This document shows positions 1 to 5,628 of a DNA stretch of 5,628 nucleotides, piece after piece; position 1 is the first letter of the stretch; every line of letters begins with the position of its first letter. The stretch lies in the NCBI GenBank assembly GCA_001751005.1, contig MAXL01000002.1, positions 1 through 5,628 on the forward strand. Reading direction: 5' to 3'. The notes below the pieces were generated by a model. The model saw nothing but the letters and a program-made list of their open reading frames with translations. It was not told the DNA's origin and did not search any database. Position numbers and translations under genes: made by a program. This stretch comes from Desulfobacterales bacterium S5133MH16 (GTDB lineage: Bacteria > Desulfobacterota > Desulfobacteria > Desulfobacterales > UBA11574).

Positions 1-17
1 TACTCACCGATATAACG

Positions 18-26
18 AAAGGAGGT
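18..26 (+). promoter_or_regulatory. Strong ribosome binding site for the ABM-domain gene
   Basis: AAAGGAGGT lies just upstream of the ATG at 31, with five bases between GGAGG and the start. It is close to a perfect anti-Shine-Dalgarno match and fixes the start of the interrupted ABM gene at 31 rather than at the internal ATG at 121, which has no comparable site. Confidence 0.8.
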
Positions 27-30
27 CACT

Positions 31-327
31 ATGGCGATCAAAGTTTTAATCAAGAGAAAAATAAAAGACGGTAAACTTGATGAGGCCTAAAAACTTCTTA
101 TCAAAGCCCGGTACAATGCCATGGGCCAGCCGGGTTATATTTCATCGGAAACATTAAGTAGCTGTGACGATCAAAATAATGTGGTGGTGGTATCCATGTG
201 GCAGAAAATAGAGAATTGGAACCAATGGGAAAAAAGTGAGTTAAGAGCGGAAAATGAGACTAAGTTTGAATCGTTGCTTGACGGACCGGTTGAATACGAA
301 ACCTATAATTTAGGATTGCAGCTTTAA
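31..327 (+). pseudogene. ABM-domain (antibiotic biosynthesis monooxygenase-like) small protein gene interrupted by an in-frame TAA
   Basis: Reading from the ATG at 31 gives MAIKVLIKRKIKDGKLDEA, then TAA at 88-90. The same frame then continues without another stop to 327, giving a 98-residue product if the TAA is ignored. The piece after the stop looks like the rest of a dimeric alpha-beta barrel ABM protein: a GQPGYISSETL stretch, a VVVVSMWQ strand, the ENWNQWEKSE helix and a YETYNLGL end. ABM-fold proteins are small cofactor-free oxygenases or ligand-binding proteins; this one's substrate cannot be named. Length matches the roughly 95-100 residues usual for such stand-alone proteins. Both halves share one frame, so a single base substitution at codon 20 explains the break. 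TAA is not a normal selenocysteine or pyrrolysine codon. Reinitiation at the ATG at 121 would lose the first beta strand. The gene may be a recent pseudogene, or the stop may be a sequencing error. A terminator follows at 370. Confidence 0.75.
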
Positions 328-369
328 CAGGGTCAGTTACCTGTAAATTTATGAGGGTTGCCGGTGTCG

Positions 370-414
370 GGGCAGGTCATCCCATCGTTCGAACGGGGTG
401 CCTGCCCTTTCTTT
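370..414 (+). terminator. Probable Rho-independent terminator after the ABM gene
   Basis: GGGCAGG (370-376) pairs with CCTGCCC (401-407). Inside this, CCC (381-383) pairs with GGG (396-398) around the perfect 10-base palindrome CGTTCGAACG (386-395). The long hairpin is followed at once by TTTCTTT (408-414). It lies 43 bases after the end of the ABM frame, the right place to end that transcript. The T tract is interrupted by one C, so efficiency is uncertain. Confidence 0.7.
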
Positions 415-483
415 GTGGTAATTTTAAAGCAGAAACAAAATCGCCGTCAAACCTTGTAATCGACGTGCTCATGGTTATATTGC

Positions 484-512
484 TTGATCCGGCTACCGGA
501 AACTCGTATAAC
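484..512 (+). promoter_or_regulatory. Possible sigma-70-type promoter for tex
   Basis: TTGATC (484-489) and TATAAC (507-512) are separated by 17 bases, matching the sigma-70 consensus at 4 of 6 and 5 of 6 positions. It lies downstream of the ABM terminator and in the AT-rich part of the gap. Transcription from here would give a leader of roughly 150 bases containing the whole GC-rich inverted repeat. This is pattern matching only; other starts are possible. Confidence 0.35.
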
Positions 513-571
513 ACCCGAATCTTGCATAAAAATTGATGAAAATCTTTCAGATACGTAATTATTCCAATTGG

Positions 572-651
572 GCCTGCCCGCTCGTGCCCCAGGCCGCCTC
601 GCCTTGCTCAGCTGGCGGGCGAGCTTGCAATGGCAGGCGGGGCAAAGCCCC
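572..651. repeat. GC-rich inverted-repeat (REP/MITE-like) element upstream of tex
   Basis: This stretch is about 75% GC, while the 80 bases before it are about 35% GC. It contains nested complementary arms: GCCTGCC (572-578) with GGCAGGC (632-638), GCTCG (580-584) with CGAGC (620-624), and either CGCC (600-603) with GGCG (614-617) or CTCGCC (598-603) with GGCGAG (618-623). At its right edge GGGGC (639-643) and GCCCC (647-651) form a hairpin with a three-base loop, and GGGGCA (639-644) can alternatively pair with TGCCCC (585-590). Such composition and nested arms are typical of dispersed palindromic intergenic elements, but only one copy is visible here, so assignment to a repeat family is inference. 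No coding capacity is seen. It ends 20 bases before the tex ATG. Confidence 0.6.
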
Positions 652-671
652 TGAATTTTGATTGAGGGCCA

Positions 672-2936
672 ATGAACGATAAACAGATCACCACCCTATC
701 CAAAGAACTCGGCTTTAAGGAAATACAGATAAATGCCGTGGTAAACCTTTTAGAACAAGGCGCAACCATTCCGTTTGTCGCACGCTACAGAAAGGAAGCC
801 ACGGGCAGTCTTGACGAAATTGCGATAACTTCCATCAGGGACAGATTGAAATACCTCGAGGAACTTGACGGCCGCAGGGAAACGATTCTCAACTCTCTCG
901 AAAAACACGGCCATTTGACTGATGAACTGAAAGAGAGGGTGCGGGCCGCCCAAACGCTTTCCGTTCTGGAAGACATCTACCTGCCATTCCGGCCCAAGCG
1001 CCGCACCAAAGCTACCGTTGCCAGGGAAAAAGGGCTTGAACCGCTTGCCCTGGAACTTTTTGAACAAAGGGGAATAGACCCGGCAGAATCTGCCGCGGCA
1101 TTTATCGACGCCCAAAAGGAAGTTGACACGGTGGAAGACGCGCTTTCCGGTGCACGGCATATTATTGCTGAAATCATTAACGAGGACCCGCATGCAAGGG
1201 TTCTGCTGCGGAATTTGTATACCGGCAAGGCGGTTTTCAAAAGCCGGGTCGCATCCGGCATGGAGCAGGACGGCGCCAAGTACAAGGATTATTTCGACTG
1301 GGAGGAACCCGCGTCCGCTGCGCCGTCCCACCGGGTCCTTGCCATGCGCCGGGGGGAAAAAGAAGATATATTAAATCTGACCCTTGCCCCGCCCGAGGAT
1401 GAGGCGGTTAAGGTTCTCGAAGGTCTGTTTGTCAAAGGAAACGGCCTGGATTCGGACCAGGTAAAAATGGCGGTGTACGACAGCTACAAAAGGCTTCTGT
1501 CACGCGCCATGGAAACGGAACTGCGCATTGCCACAAAAGAAAGAGCGGATACGAAAGCAATCAGGGTATTTGCGGACAACCTGCGCCAGCTGCTCCTGGC
1601 GCCCCCTCTTGGCGGCAGACGGGTGATGGGAATTGACCCCGGATTCAGAACCGGATGCAAGGTGGTCTGCCTTGACCGGCAGGGCAAACTTCTCCACAAT
1701 GACACCATTTATCCGAATCTGTCTGAAAAACAGGCTGAAAACGCCGGGAACACGGTAAAATCCTTATGCGAACGCTTTGATATTGAAGCCATTGCCGTGG
1801 GAAACGGGACCGGCGGCAGGGAGACAGAGGCGTTTTTGAAGCAGATGAATCTGGTAAAAAACCTCCCGATTTTGCTAGTTAATGAAAGCGGGGCTTCGGT
1901 ATACTCTGCCTCGGAAGCGGCACGGGAAGAGTTCCCTGACCATGATCTTACCGTACGAGGCGCGGTGTCCATTGGCAGACGTCTGATGGACCCCCTGGCG
2001 GAACTGGTAAAAATAGATCCCAAGTCAATCGGCGTGGGCCAGTACCAGCATGATGTGGACCCGTCTTCGTTGAAGGAAGCTCTGGATGATGTTGTGATTA
2101 GCTGTGTTAATGGTGTCGGTGTTGACGTCAACCGGGCCAGCATGCAGCTTCTTACCTATGTTTCGGGTCTTGGCCCCGGGCTTGCAAAAAATATTGTGCA
2201 ATACAGGGATGAAAACGGTGCATTTGCTTCCAGAGATGATTTTAGAAATGTCCCCCGTCTCGGGCCCAAAGCCTTCGAACAATCAAGCGGGTTTTTAAGG
2301 ATAAAGAACGGCGCCAACCCGCTGGATGCAAGCGCTGTACACCCGGAAAGCTATGGGATTGTATTTTCCATGGCCCACGATCTGGGATTTACGGTTTCCG
2401 ATCTGATGAATGATGCACAACTTCGGCGTGAAATTGACATTTCAAAATATGTGACGGACCGTGTGGGTATTCCAACCCTGAAAGATATCATGGAAGAGCT
2501 GGCAAAACCCGGGCGTGATCCCCGGGATGAATTTGAATCCTTTGCCTTTGCAAGCGACATAGAGAAAATTGAGGATCTGGAATCCGGCCAGAAGCTGCCT
2601 GGAATTGTGACCAATGTTACCGCTTTCGGGGCATTTGTAGATATCGGGGTTCACCAGGACGGTCTTGTTCATATCAGCGAATTGTCGGACAGGTTCGTCA
2701 AAGATCCCGCCCAAGTCGTAAAGGTTAACCAAAAGGTCATGGTTACCGTACTTGATGTTGACATGGAAAGAAACCGGATCAGCCTCTCCATGAAATCCAA
2801 TCCCGGTGAAAAGCCGAAAATTCGCAGCAAACAACAAAGGACAAAACCGGAAAGTCGGATCAGGGAAAAGAAAGTCAAGACAAAAAACACCCCGTTTAAC
2901 AACCCCTTTGCGGACATTTTTAAAAGCACGTCGTAA
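672..2936 (+). CDS. tex: Tex, S1/YqgF-domain RNA-binding transcription accessory protein
   Basis: The 754-residue product is a full-length Tex, within the family's usual length of roughly 720-780. Tex is a conserved cytoplasmic nucleic-acid-binding protein, related to eukaryotic Spt6, linked to transcription and RNA metabolism. Seen in order: the Tex N-terminal helical region with its FVARYRKEATGSLDE signature (35-49) and EDIYLPFRPKRRT (100-112); the YqgF/RNase H-like domain opening with VMGIDPGFRTGCK (318-330), with Asp322 at the acidic position; the GVGQYQHDV motif (about 454-462); tandem helix-hairpin-helix segments (about 474-545) containing VNGVGVDVN and SGLGPGLAKNIV; and a C-terminal S1 domain (642-712) with the FGAFVDIG and GLVHISELS strands. 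A lysine/arginine-rich tail follows, ending in NPFADIFK. The ATG at 672 puts the N-terminus where family members begin; its ribosome site GAGGG (664-668) is only three bases away and not strong. No terminator is evident in the 59 bases before the transporter gene. Confidence 0.97.
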   Translation: MNDKQITTLSKELGFKEIQINAVVNLLEQGATIPFVARYRKEATGSLDEIAITSIRDRLKYLEELDGRRETILNSLEKHGHLTDELKERVRAAQTLSVLEDIYLPFRPKRRTKATVAREKGLEPLALELFEQRGIDPAESAAAFIDAQKEVDTVEDALSGARHIIAEIINEDPHARVLLRNLYTGKAVFKSRVASGMEQDGAKYKDYFDWEEPASAAPSHRVLAMRRGEKEDILNLTLAPPEDEAVKVLEGLFVKGNGLDSDQVKMAVYDSYKRLLSRAMETELRIATKERADTKAIRVFADNLRQLLLAPPLGGRRVMGIDPGFRTGCKVVCLDRQGKLLHNDTIYPNLSEKQAENAGNTVKSLCERFDIEAIAVGNGTGGRETEAFLKQMNLVKNLPILLVNESGASVYSASEAAREEFPDHDLTVRGAVSIGRRLMDPLAELVKIDPKSIGVGQYQHDVDPSSLKEALDDVVISCVNGVGVDVNRASMQLLTYVSGLGPGLAKNIVQYRDENGAFASRDDFRNVPRLGPKAFEQSSGFLRIKNGANPLDASAVHPESYGIVFSMAHDLGFTVSDLMNDAQLRREIDISKYVTDRVGIPTLKDIMEELAKPGRDPRDEFESFAFASDIEKIEDLESGQKLPGIVTNVTAFGAFVDIGVHQDGLVHISELSDRFVKDPAQVVKVNQKVMVTVLDVDMERNRISLSMKSNPGEKPKIRSKQQRTKPESRIREKKVKTKNTPFNNPFADIFKSTS

Positions 2937-2966
2937 CGGTTGGAAACTCTGTGGCGAACTCGAGTG

Positions 2967-2999
2967 ATGAAAAATCCGGAATGGAAAAATAAATTTTGA
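2967..2999 (+). other. Ten-codon micro-ORF overlapping the transporter start
   Basis: ATG at 2967 opens the frame MKNPEWKNKF and stops at TGA 2997-2999, which overlaps the TTG start of the transporter (2996-2998). No clear Shine-Dalgarno site precedes it. It could be a leader peptide coupling translation, the true N-terminus separated from the transporter by a one-base indel in TTTT (2994-2997), or chance. The evidence is weak. Confidence 0.2.
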
Positions 3000-4207
3000 A
3001 TGATGTTGAGACAACTCAGGTTGGCAAAGGCAATACCATCGGCAGTGAGACTTTTCGTACCCAGCTCAAGCCGCTCCTGTTCATAGCATCCATATTTTTG
3101 TTAAACTTTACTGCCCGAATCATTGCAGCTCCGTTACTGCCTACAATTGAAAAAGATTTGGGATTTAGCCATGGTGATGCGGGTTCGCTTTTTCTGTTCC
3201 TTTCCATCGGGTACTTCATATCACTTCTGGGGTCCGGGCACATATCTTCTCGTATTACCCATAGAAAAACCATTGCTGTTTCTGCAATCGCTGTGGGTGT
3301 GGCTCTTTCATTAATTTCCTTTAGCAAAAGTCTCTTTGCCATGCGATGTTGTGTATTTGTGCTTGGAATATCCGCAGGCATATATCTTCCATCGGGGATT
3401 ACAACCGTTACTTCTCTGGTTAAACCCAGGCACTGGGGTAAAGCAGTGGCGATTCATGAACTTGCCCCAAATTTAAGTTTTATTTTGACACCGTTATTGG
3501 CCGAGATGCTTCTTCACTGGTTTATGTGGCGTAATATTTTATTTTTTGTTGGAATGGTTTCGGTCATTATGGGAATTGTATTTTTCCAATTGGGTGAAGG
3601 GGGGAATTTTTTAGGAGAAGCCCCAAATTTTTCGTCTATTAAGAAAATTCTCAAGATCCCCGCTTTCTGGATCTTGATCGCTCTATTCAGTTTGGCCATT
3701 ACAAGTACACTGGGAATTTATAATATGCTCCCGTTATACCTGGTAACCGAACATGGCATGAGTCAAGATTGGGCGAACAGTCTGGTAGGAACTTCCCGCA
3801 TTTCCACGTTAGGGATGGCGTTTTTAGGAGGATGGGCAACCGATCGGTTCGGTCCGAAACCCATTATGATTGGAGTATTTTTTGTTACCGGAATTCTTAC
3901 ATTGCTTATAGGGATGGCTTCGACACACTGGATTGCAGCGGTAGTATTTGTTCAACCCGTGTTGGCGGTATGCTTCTATCCCGCGGGCTTTGCGGCATTG
4001 TCAACAATAAGCACACCGGAAAACAGAAATATGGCCATATCGTTAACCATACCCATAGCTTTTGTTTTAGGGGGTGGCACTGTACCTGCTCTGATTGGGA
4101 TTATGGCGGATAAGGGTTATTTTTCCTGGGGCATCAGTCTTTCCGGGGTGCTGATCATGGCGGGCTTCTTTTTATTGTTTTTTCTTAAATTGTCAGACAG
4201 CAGGTAA
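2996..4207 (+). CDS. Major facilitator superfamily (MFS) transporter, substrate unknown
   Basis: The 403-residue protein is highly hydrophobic and shows about twelve membrane helices in two halves, with a central cytoplasmic loop near 198-220; the length is normal for MFS_1 carriers. TM1 (about 26-46, LNFTARIIAAP, with an intramembrane Arg41) leads into the LLPTIEKDLGFSHGDAGSLF periplasmic turn. The loop after TM2 carries a degenerate motif A, GHISSRITHRK (81-91), in which the usual Asp is Ser85. The equivalent loop of the second half, GGWATDRFGPKP (278-289), is a good motif A with Asp283-Arg284. His154-Glu155 sit near TM5. MFS proteins are secondary carriers of the inner membrane; the sequence does not tell substrate or direction. 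The start must be TTG at 2996, because a TAA in frame at 2990 blocks any earlier start and the first in-frame ATG lies deep inside the protein. Ribosome binding is weak (GGA at 2983). The Nudix gene follows by 37 bases, suggesting one transcript. Confidence 0.9.
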   Translation: MNDVETTQVGKGNTIGSETFRTQLKPLLFIASIFLLNFTARIIAAPLLPTIEKDLGFSHGDAGSLFLFLSIGYFISLLGSGHISSRITHRKTIAVSAIAVGVALSLISFSKSLFAMRCCVFVLGISAGIYLPSGITTVTSLVKPRHWGKAVAIHELAPNLSFILTPLLAEMLLHWFMWRNILFFVGMVSVIMGIVFFQLGEGGNFLGEAPNFSSIKKILKIPAFWILIALFSLAITSTLGIYNMLPLYLVTEHGMSQDWANSLVGTSRISTLGMAFLGGWATDRFGPKPIMIGVFFVTGILTLLIGMASTHWIAAVVFVQPVLAVCFYPAGFAALSTISTPENRNMAISLTIPIAFVLGGGTVPALIGIMADKGYFSWGISLSGVLIMAGFFLLFFLKLSDSR

Positions 4208-4244
4208 TGGACTCGGAAAAAAATCACTCCAAAAGGAACAGCAA

Positions 4245-4820
4245 ATGAAAATTATAGATTCAAAGAAACTGACGAACCTCAAATGGTTAAACCTGTTCAA
4301 TGTGTCCTATGTTGATAAAAATGGTAACCATAAGATTTGGCAGGTCGCTTCCAGAGCAAAAAATCCCAAATGTGTTACCAAGGATTTTGCCCAGCCGGAT
4401 GCGGTGGTCATGGTTCCGTTTCATAAATCTAAAAAAAAGATGGTCATTACCAAAGAATACCGGGTCCCGTTGGCGGATTATGAATACGGTTTCCCGGCGG
4501 GACTTATTGATAAAGGGGAAACGGTCCAGGAAGCAGCTCGTCGTGAATTAAAAGAGGAAACCGGTTTAGAGATCACCCGTTTCATAAAAATCGGCCCTTC
4601 GATATATTCATCCGCAGGAATGACTGATGAATCCGTTTCCATGGTATATATTGAATGTGATGGAGACCCTTCAAATGACAGAAATGAAGGATCTGAGGAT
4701 ATCGAAGTTGTTTTTGTGTCTCGGGAGGAAGCTTCACAGTTATGTAACGATTCATCTTTAAAATTCGATGCCAAAGCATGGATCGTTCTTATTAATTTTG
4801 CTGAGTTTGGTTGTATTTGA
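4245..4820 (+). CDS. Nudix hydrolase, ADP-ribose pyrophosphatase-like
   Basis: The 191-residue product carries a perfect Nudix box (G x5 E x7 R E U x E E x G U) at 86-108: Gly86, Glu92, Arg100-Glu101, Leu102, Glu104-Glu105, Gly107, Leu108. These acidic residues bind the divalent metals that drive hydrolysis of nucleoside diphosphates linked to another group. The preceding EYRVPLADYEYGFPAGLID (71-89) and the following YSSAGMTDES (121-130) resemble the ADP-ribose/nucleotide-sugar pyrophosphatase branch, whose members cleave ADP-ribose to AMP and ribose 5-phosphate. However, the proline normally found about 16 residues after the box in ADP-ribose enzymes is Ala124, so the substrate is uncertain. 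Length fits that branch (about 180-210). The ATG at 4245 has AGGA at 4234-4237, seven bases away. The protein should be cytoplasmic. It lies 37 bases after the MFS gene and is probably cotranscribed with it; a functional link between the two is not evident. Confidence 0.93.
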   Translation: MKIIDSKKLTNLKWLNLFNVSYVDKNGNHKIWQVASRAKNPKCVTKDFAQPDAVVMVPFHKSKKKMVITKEYRVPLADYEYGFPAGLIDKGETVQEAARRELKEETGLEITRFIKIGPSIYSSAGMTDESVSMVYIECDGDPSNDRNEGSEDIEVVFVSREEASQLCNDSSLKFDAKAWIVLINFAEFGCI

Positions 4821-4823
4821 AGA

Positions 4824-4854
4824 TTGACTTTGAAGGGCGTTCATGGTTTTAAAT
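4824..4854 (+). promoter_or_regulatory. Weak candidate promoter upstream of the small membrane-protein gene
   Basis: TTGACT (4824-4829) matches the -35 consensus at 5 of 6 positions. A poor -10 follows, either TTTTAA (4847-4852, spacing 17) or TTAAAT (4849-4854, spacing 19). It lies directly after the Nudix stop and just before a palindrome, consistent with a new transcript starting here, but the -10 match is weak. Confidence 0.25.
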
Positions 4855-4871
4855 GAAATGATATCATTCAT
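4853..4871. promoter_or_regulatory. Near-perfect palindrome, possible operator
   Basis: AATGATATCATT (4857-4868) is a perfect 12-base palindrome, extended by ATGA on the left (4853-4856) and TCAT on the right (4868-4871) with a one-base offset. It sits between the weak promoter candidate and the start at 4891, the usual place for a dimeric repressor site. No T tract follows, so it is not a terminator. No regulator gene is visible in the window. Confidence 0.35.
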
Positions 4872-4890
4872 ATCCAATTGAGAGGTTTTT

Positions 4891-5253
4891 ATGTATGAAC
4901 CAGGCGCCTTCTTGATTTCTTCCGCCGCCCTTACGAGCATATTCAGTTTCTTTTTCGGGGGTTATTTCCGGGAGAGGGAACGGGCCTACCGGTTATGGTT
5001 CAACACCATTATCGGTTTTATCGTAATGATAAACTGCCTGGAGCTGCTTTATGTCCGGGTTGCCGTGGACAGAACCGAGAAATTTCCATTTTTTAGAATC
5101 CGGAATCGGGTCACCGGCCAGGAAAGATTATCCAAGATCTGGATGATTCTCGGGTGTTCCAAACTTAAAACGCCGGAATACAGTCAAAATAAAATCCCCC
5201 GAAAGTTTTATGACAACCAGGAGTATTATTCCAAAGAAAAGGATAGGGTTTGA
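4891..5253 (+). CDS. Hypothetical two-helix inner-membrane protein
   Basis: I do not recognise this 120-residue protein. Two hydrophobic segments are clear: residues 5-26 (GAFLISSAALTSIFSFFFGG) and about 36-54 (LWFNTIIGFIVMINCLELL), separated by the charged hinge RERERAYR. The remainder (about 60-120) is polar, basic and tyrosine-rich (KFYDNQEYYSKEKDRV), and would form a soluble tail. Because the connecting hinge is short and basic, both ends may face the periplasm, but topology is uncertain. The ATG at 4891 follows GAGAGG (4880-4885) at five bases, a reasonable ribosome site. Its TGA (5251-5253) overlaps a TTG that opens the next frame. Codon use in the membrane half looks natural; the C-terminal half is less convincing, and a decayed or frameshifted longer gene cannot be excluded. 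Confidence 0.55.
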   Translation: MYEPGAFLISSAALTSIFSFFFGGYFRERERAYRLWFNTIIGFIVMINCLELLYVRVAVDRTEKFPFFRIRNRVTGQERLSKIWMILGCSKLKTPEYSQNKIPRKFYDNQEYYSKEKDRV

Positions 5254-5450
5254 AGACGGTATTTTTATCCAGTTTGTTCAATCCGGCACGCATCTTGCGT
5301 TTGAATACGGTTTTGTTCCCGACTGCCAAAGATGGGAAAACTCATGCCGGAATCCGTTTACTTGCAAAAGGCTGTAAAGCATGCTTAATCATAAGATTCA
5401 GGCAGTATACAGATGCCGATACCCCATTAGAAGACAACGGAGCATCATGA
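5250..5450 (+). CDS. Doubtful small ORF between the membrane protein and the helicase
   Basis: This frame would encode 66 residues beginning at TTG. It contains KTHAGIRLLAKGCKACLIIRF, rich in basic and hydrophobic residues with two cysteines, and an acidic end (DADTPLEDNGAS). No family is recognised. For it: codon choice looks natural, and both ends make 4-base overlaps (TTGA with the upstream stop, ATGA with the helicase start), an arrangement typical of translationally coupled genes. Against it: it is short, starts with TTG, has only a weak ribosome site (GGATAGGG at 5241-5248, very close to the start), and competes with a 55-codon ORF in another frame (ATG 5210 to TAA 5377). It may be a remnant of a longer gene. 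Confidence 0.35.
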   Translation: MKTVFLSSLFNPARILRLNTVLFPTAKDGKTHAGIRLLAKGCKACLIIRFRQYTDADTPLEDNGAS

Positions 5451-5628
5451 ACGAACCGATTGAAAACCCCTATCCCGATCAACGGGCGGACAAACCCAAA
5501 TTTTTGACGGAAACCCTTTTCAAGGAATTCGATCTTCCAGACAAGGTGCTGGCTGGACTTGGCGATGCGGGATTTACGCATTGTACGCCCATCCAGGCCC
5601 GGGTGTTGCCTCTGTCCTTGACCGGGAA
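5447..5628 (+). CDS. DEAD-box ATP-dependent RNA helicase, N-terminal part (cut by the window end)
   Basis: The first 60 codons of a gene that runs off the window. After a polar lead of about 20 residues, the Q-motif region of DEAD-box helicases appears: an upstream aromatic in LFKEFDLPDKVLAGLGDAGF, then HCTPIQARVLPLSLTG, with the conserved Gly-Phe and the Thr-Pro-Ile-Gln that reads adenine of ATP. The next expected motif, the Walker A AQTGTGKT, lies just beyond the edge. The CTPIQ spelling and the short N-terminus suggest an RhlB/RhlE-type helicase involved in RNA unwinding and mRNA turnover or ribosome assembly, but the catalytic core needed to choose is not present, so no symbol is given. 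The ATG at 5447 is preceded by CGGAG (5438-5442) at four bases and overlaps the previous small ORF by ATGA. Confidence 0.88.
   Translation, partial: MNEPIENPYPDQRADKPKFLTETLFKEFDLPDKVLAGLGDAGFTHCTPIQARVLPLSLTG

Larger units (their letters stand above)
328..671. other. Intergenic region between the ABM gene and tex
   Basis: This 344-base stretch holds no convincing gene. A 61-codon reading frame at 351-536 runs through the terminator hairpin, has no ribosome binding site and resembles no known family. The contents are a terminator-like hairpin, an AT-rich middle section with a promoter-like pair, and a GC-rich inverted-repeat element adjoining the tex start, each listed separately. Confidence 0.7.

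Noticed and set aside
88..90. Stop-codon recoding (selenocysteine or pyrrolysine) in the ABM gene
   Set aside because: The codon is TAA, not TGA or TAG, and ABM proteins do not need either residue at this position.
351..536. A 61-codon + strand reading frame in the gap before tex
   Set aside because: It runs through the terminator hairpin and a promoter-like pair, lacks a ribosome site, and its translation shows no family features.
639..651. GGGGC-AAA-GCCCC hairpin as a separate terminator
   Set aside because: No T tract follows directly and it lies immediately before the tex start; it is better treated as part of the GC-rich repeat element.
750..1331. A long minus-strand reading frame (193 codons) inside tex, and other antisense frames across tex
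   Set aside because: Tex is unmistakable on the + strand with all its domains; the antisense frames are shadows of its codon bias and show no domain character.
2442..3014. A 190-codon minus-strand frame covering the end of tex and the gap after it
   Set aside because: It is mostly antisense to the S1 domain and basic tail of Tex, its translation has low-complexity Phe/His runs, and no ribosome site supports it.
5210..5377. A 55-codon ORF from ATG 5210 to TAA 5377 in a third frame
   Set aside because: There is no good ribosome site, it overlaps two other candidate frames, and no family is recognised. It is kept only as evidence that the 5210-5450 stretch may be decayed.

Overview
The window reads as a piece of a mid-GC Gram-negative bacterial chromosome, most likely a Desulfobacterota (Desulfobacteraceae-like) member. 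That placement is inferred from the flavour of the small ABM-type protein, the Tex protein and the Nudix protein; no marker gene proves it. All recognisable genes lie on the + strand. No tRNA, rRNA, CRISPR array or transposase was seen.

Layout: (1) 31-327 holds a short antibiotic-biosynthesis-monooxygenase (ABM/dimeric alpha-beta barrel) gene. It has an excellent Shine-Dalgarno site but is interrupted by an in-frame TAA at codon 20. (2) 328-671 is non-coding. It holds a probable intrinsic terminator (370-414), a possible promoter (484-512) and a dense GC-rich inverted-repeat element (about 572-651, roughly 75% GC against about 35% in the 80 bases before it) that ends only 20 bases before the next start codon. 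(3) 672-2936 is a complete tex gene (S1/YqgF/HhH nucleic-acid-binding transcription accessory protein). (4) 2996-4207 is a 12-helix major facilitator transporter that appears to start at TTG. (5) 4245-4820 is a Nudix hydrolase of the ADP-ribose pyrophosphatase type, 37 bases after the transporter and probably cotranscribed. (6) 4821-4890 carries a near-perfect palindrome and a weak promoter-like pair. (7) 4891-5253 encodes an unrecognised two-helix membrane protein. It is followed by a doubtful small ORF (5250-5450) and then the beginning of a DEAD-box RNA helicase (5447 to the window end). These last three are joined by 4-base stop/start overlaps.

The gene set is mainly housekeeping: RNA/transcription functions (tex, DEAD-box helicase), nucleotide-sugar sanitation (Nudix) and transport (MFS). 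I do not see a convincing new multi-gene system. The points worth a second look are the nonsense-interrupted ABM gene, the inverted-repeat element abutting tex, the odd start of the transporter, the substituted diagnostic residue in the Nudix protein, and the overlapping chain of small uncharacterised ORFs leading into the helicase.
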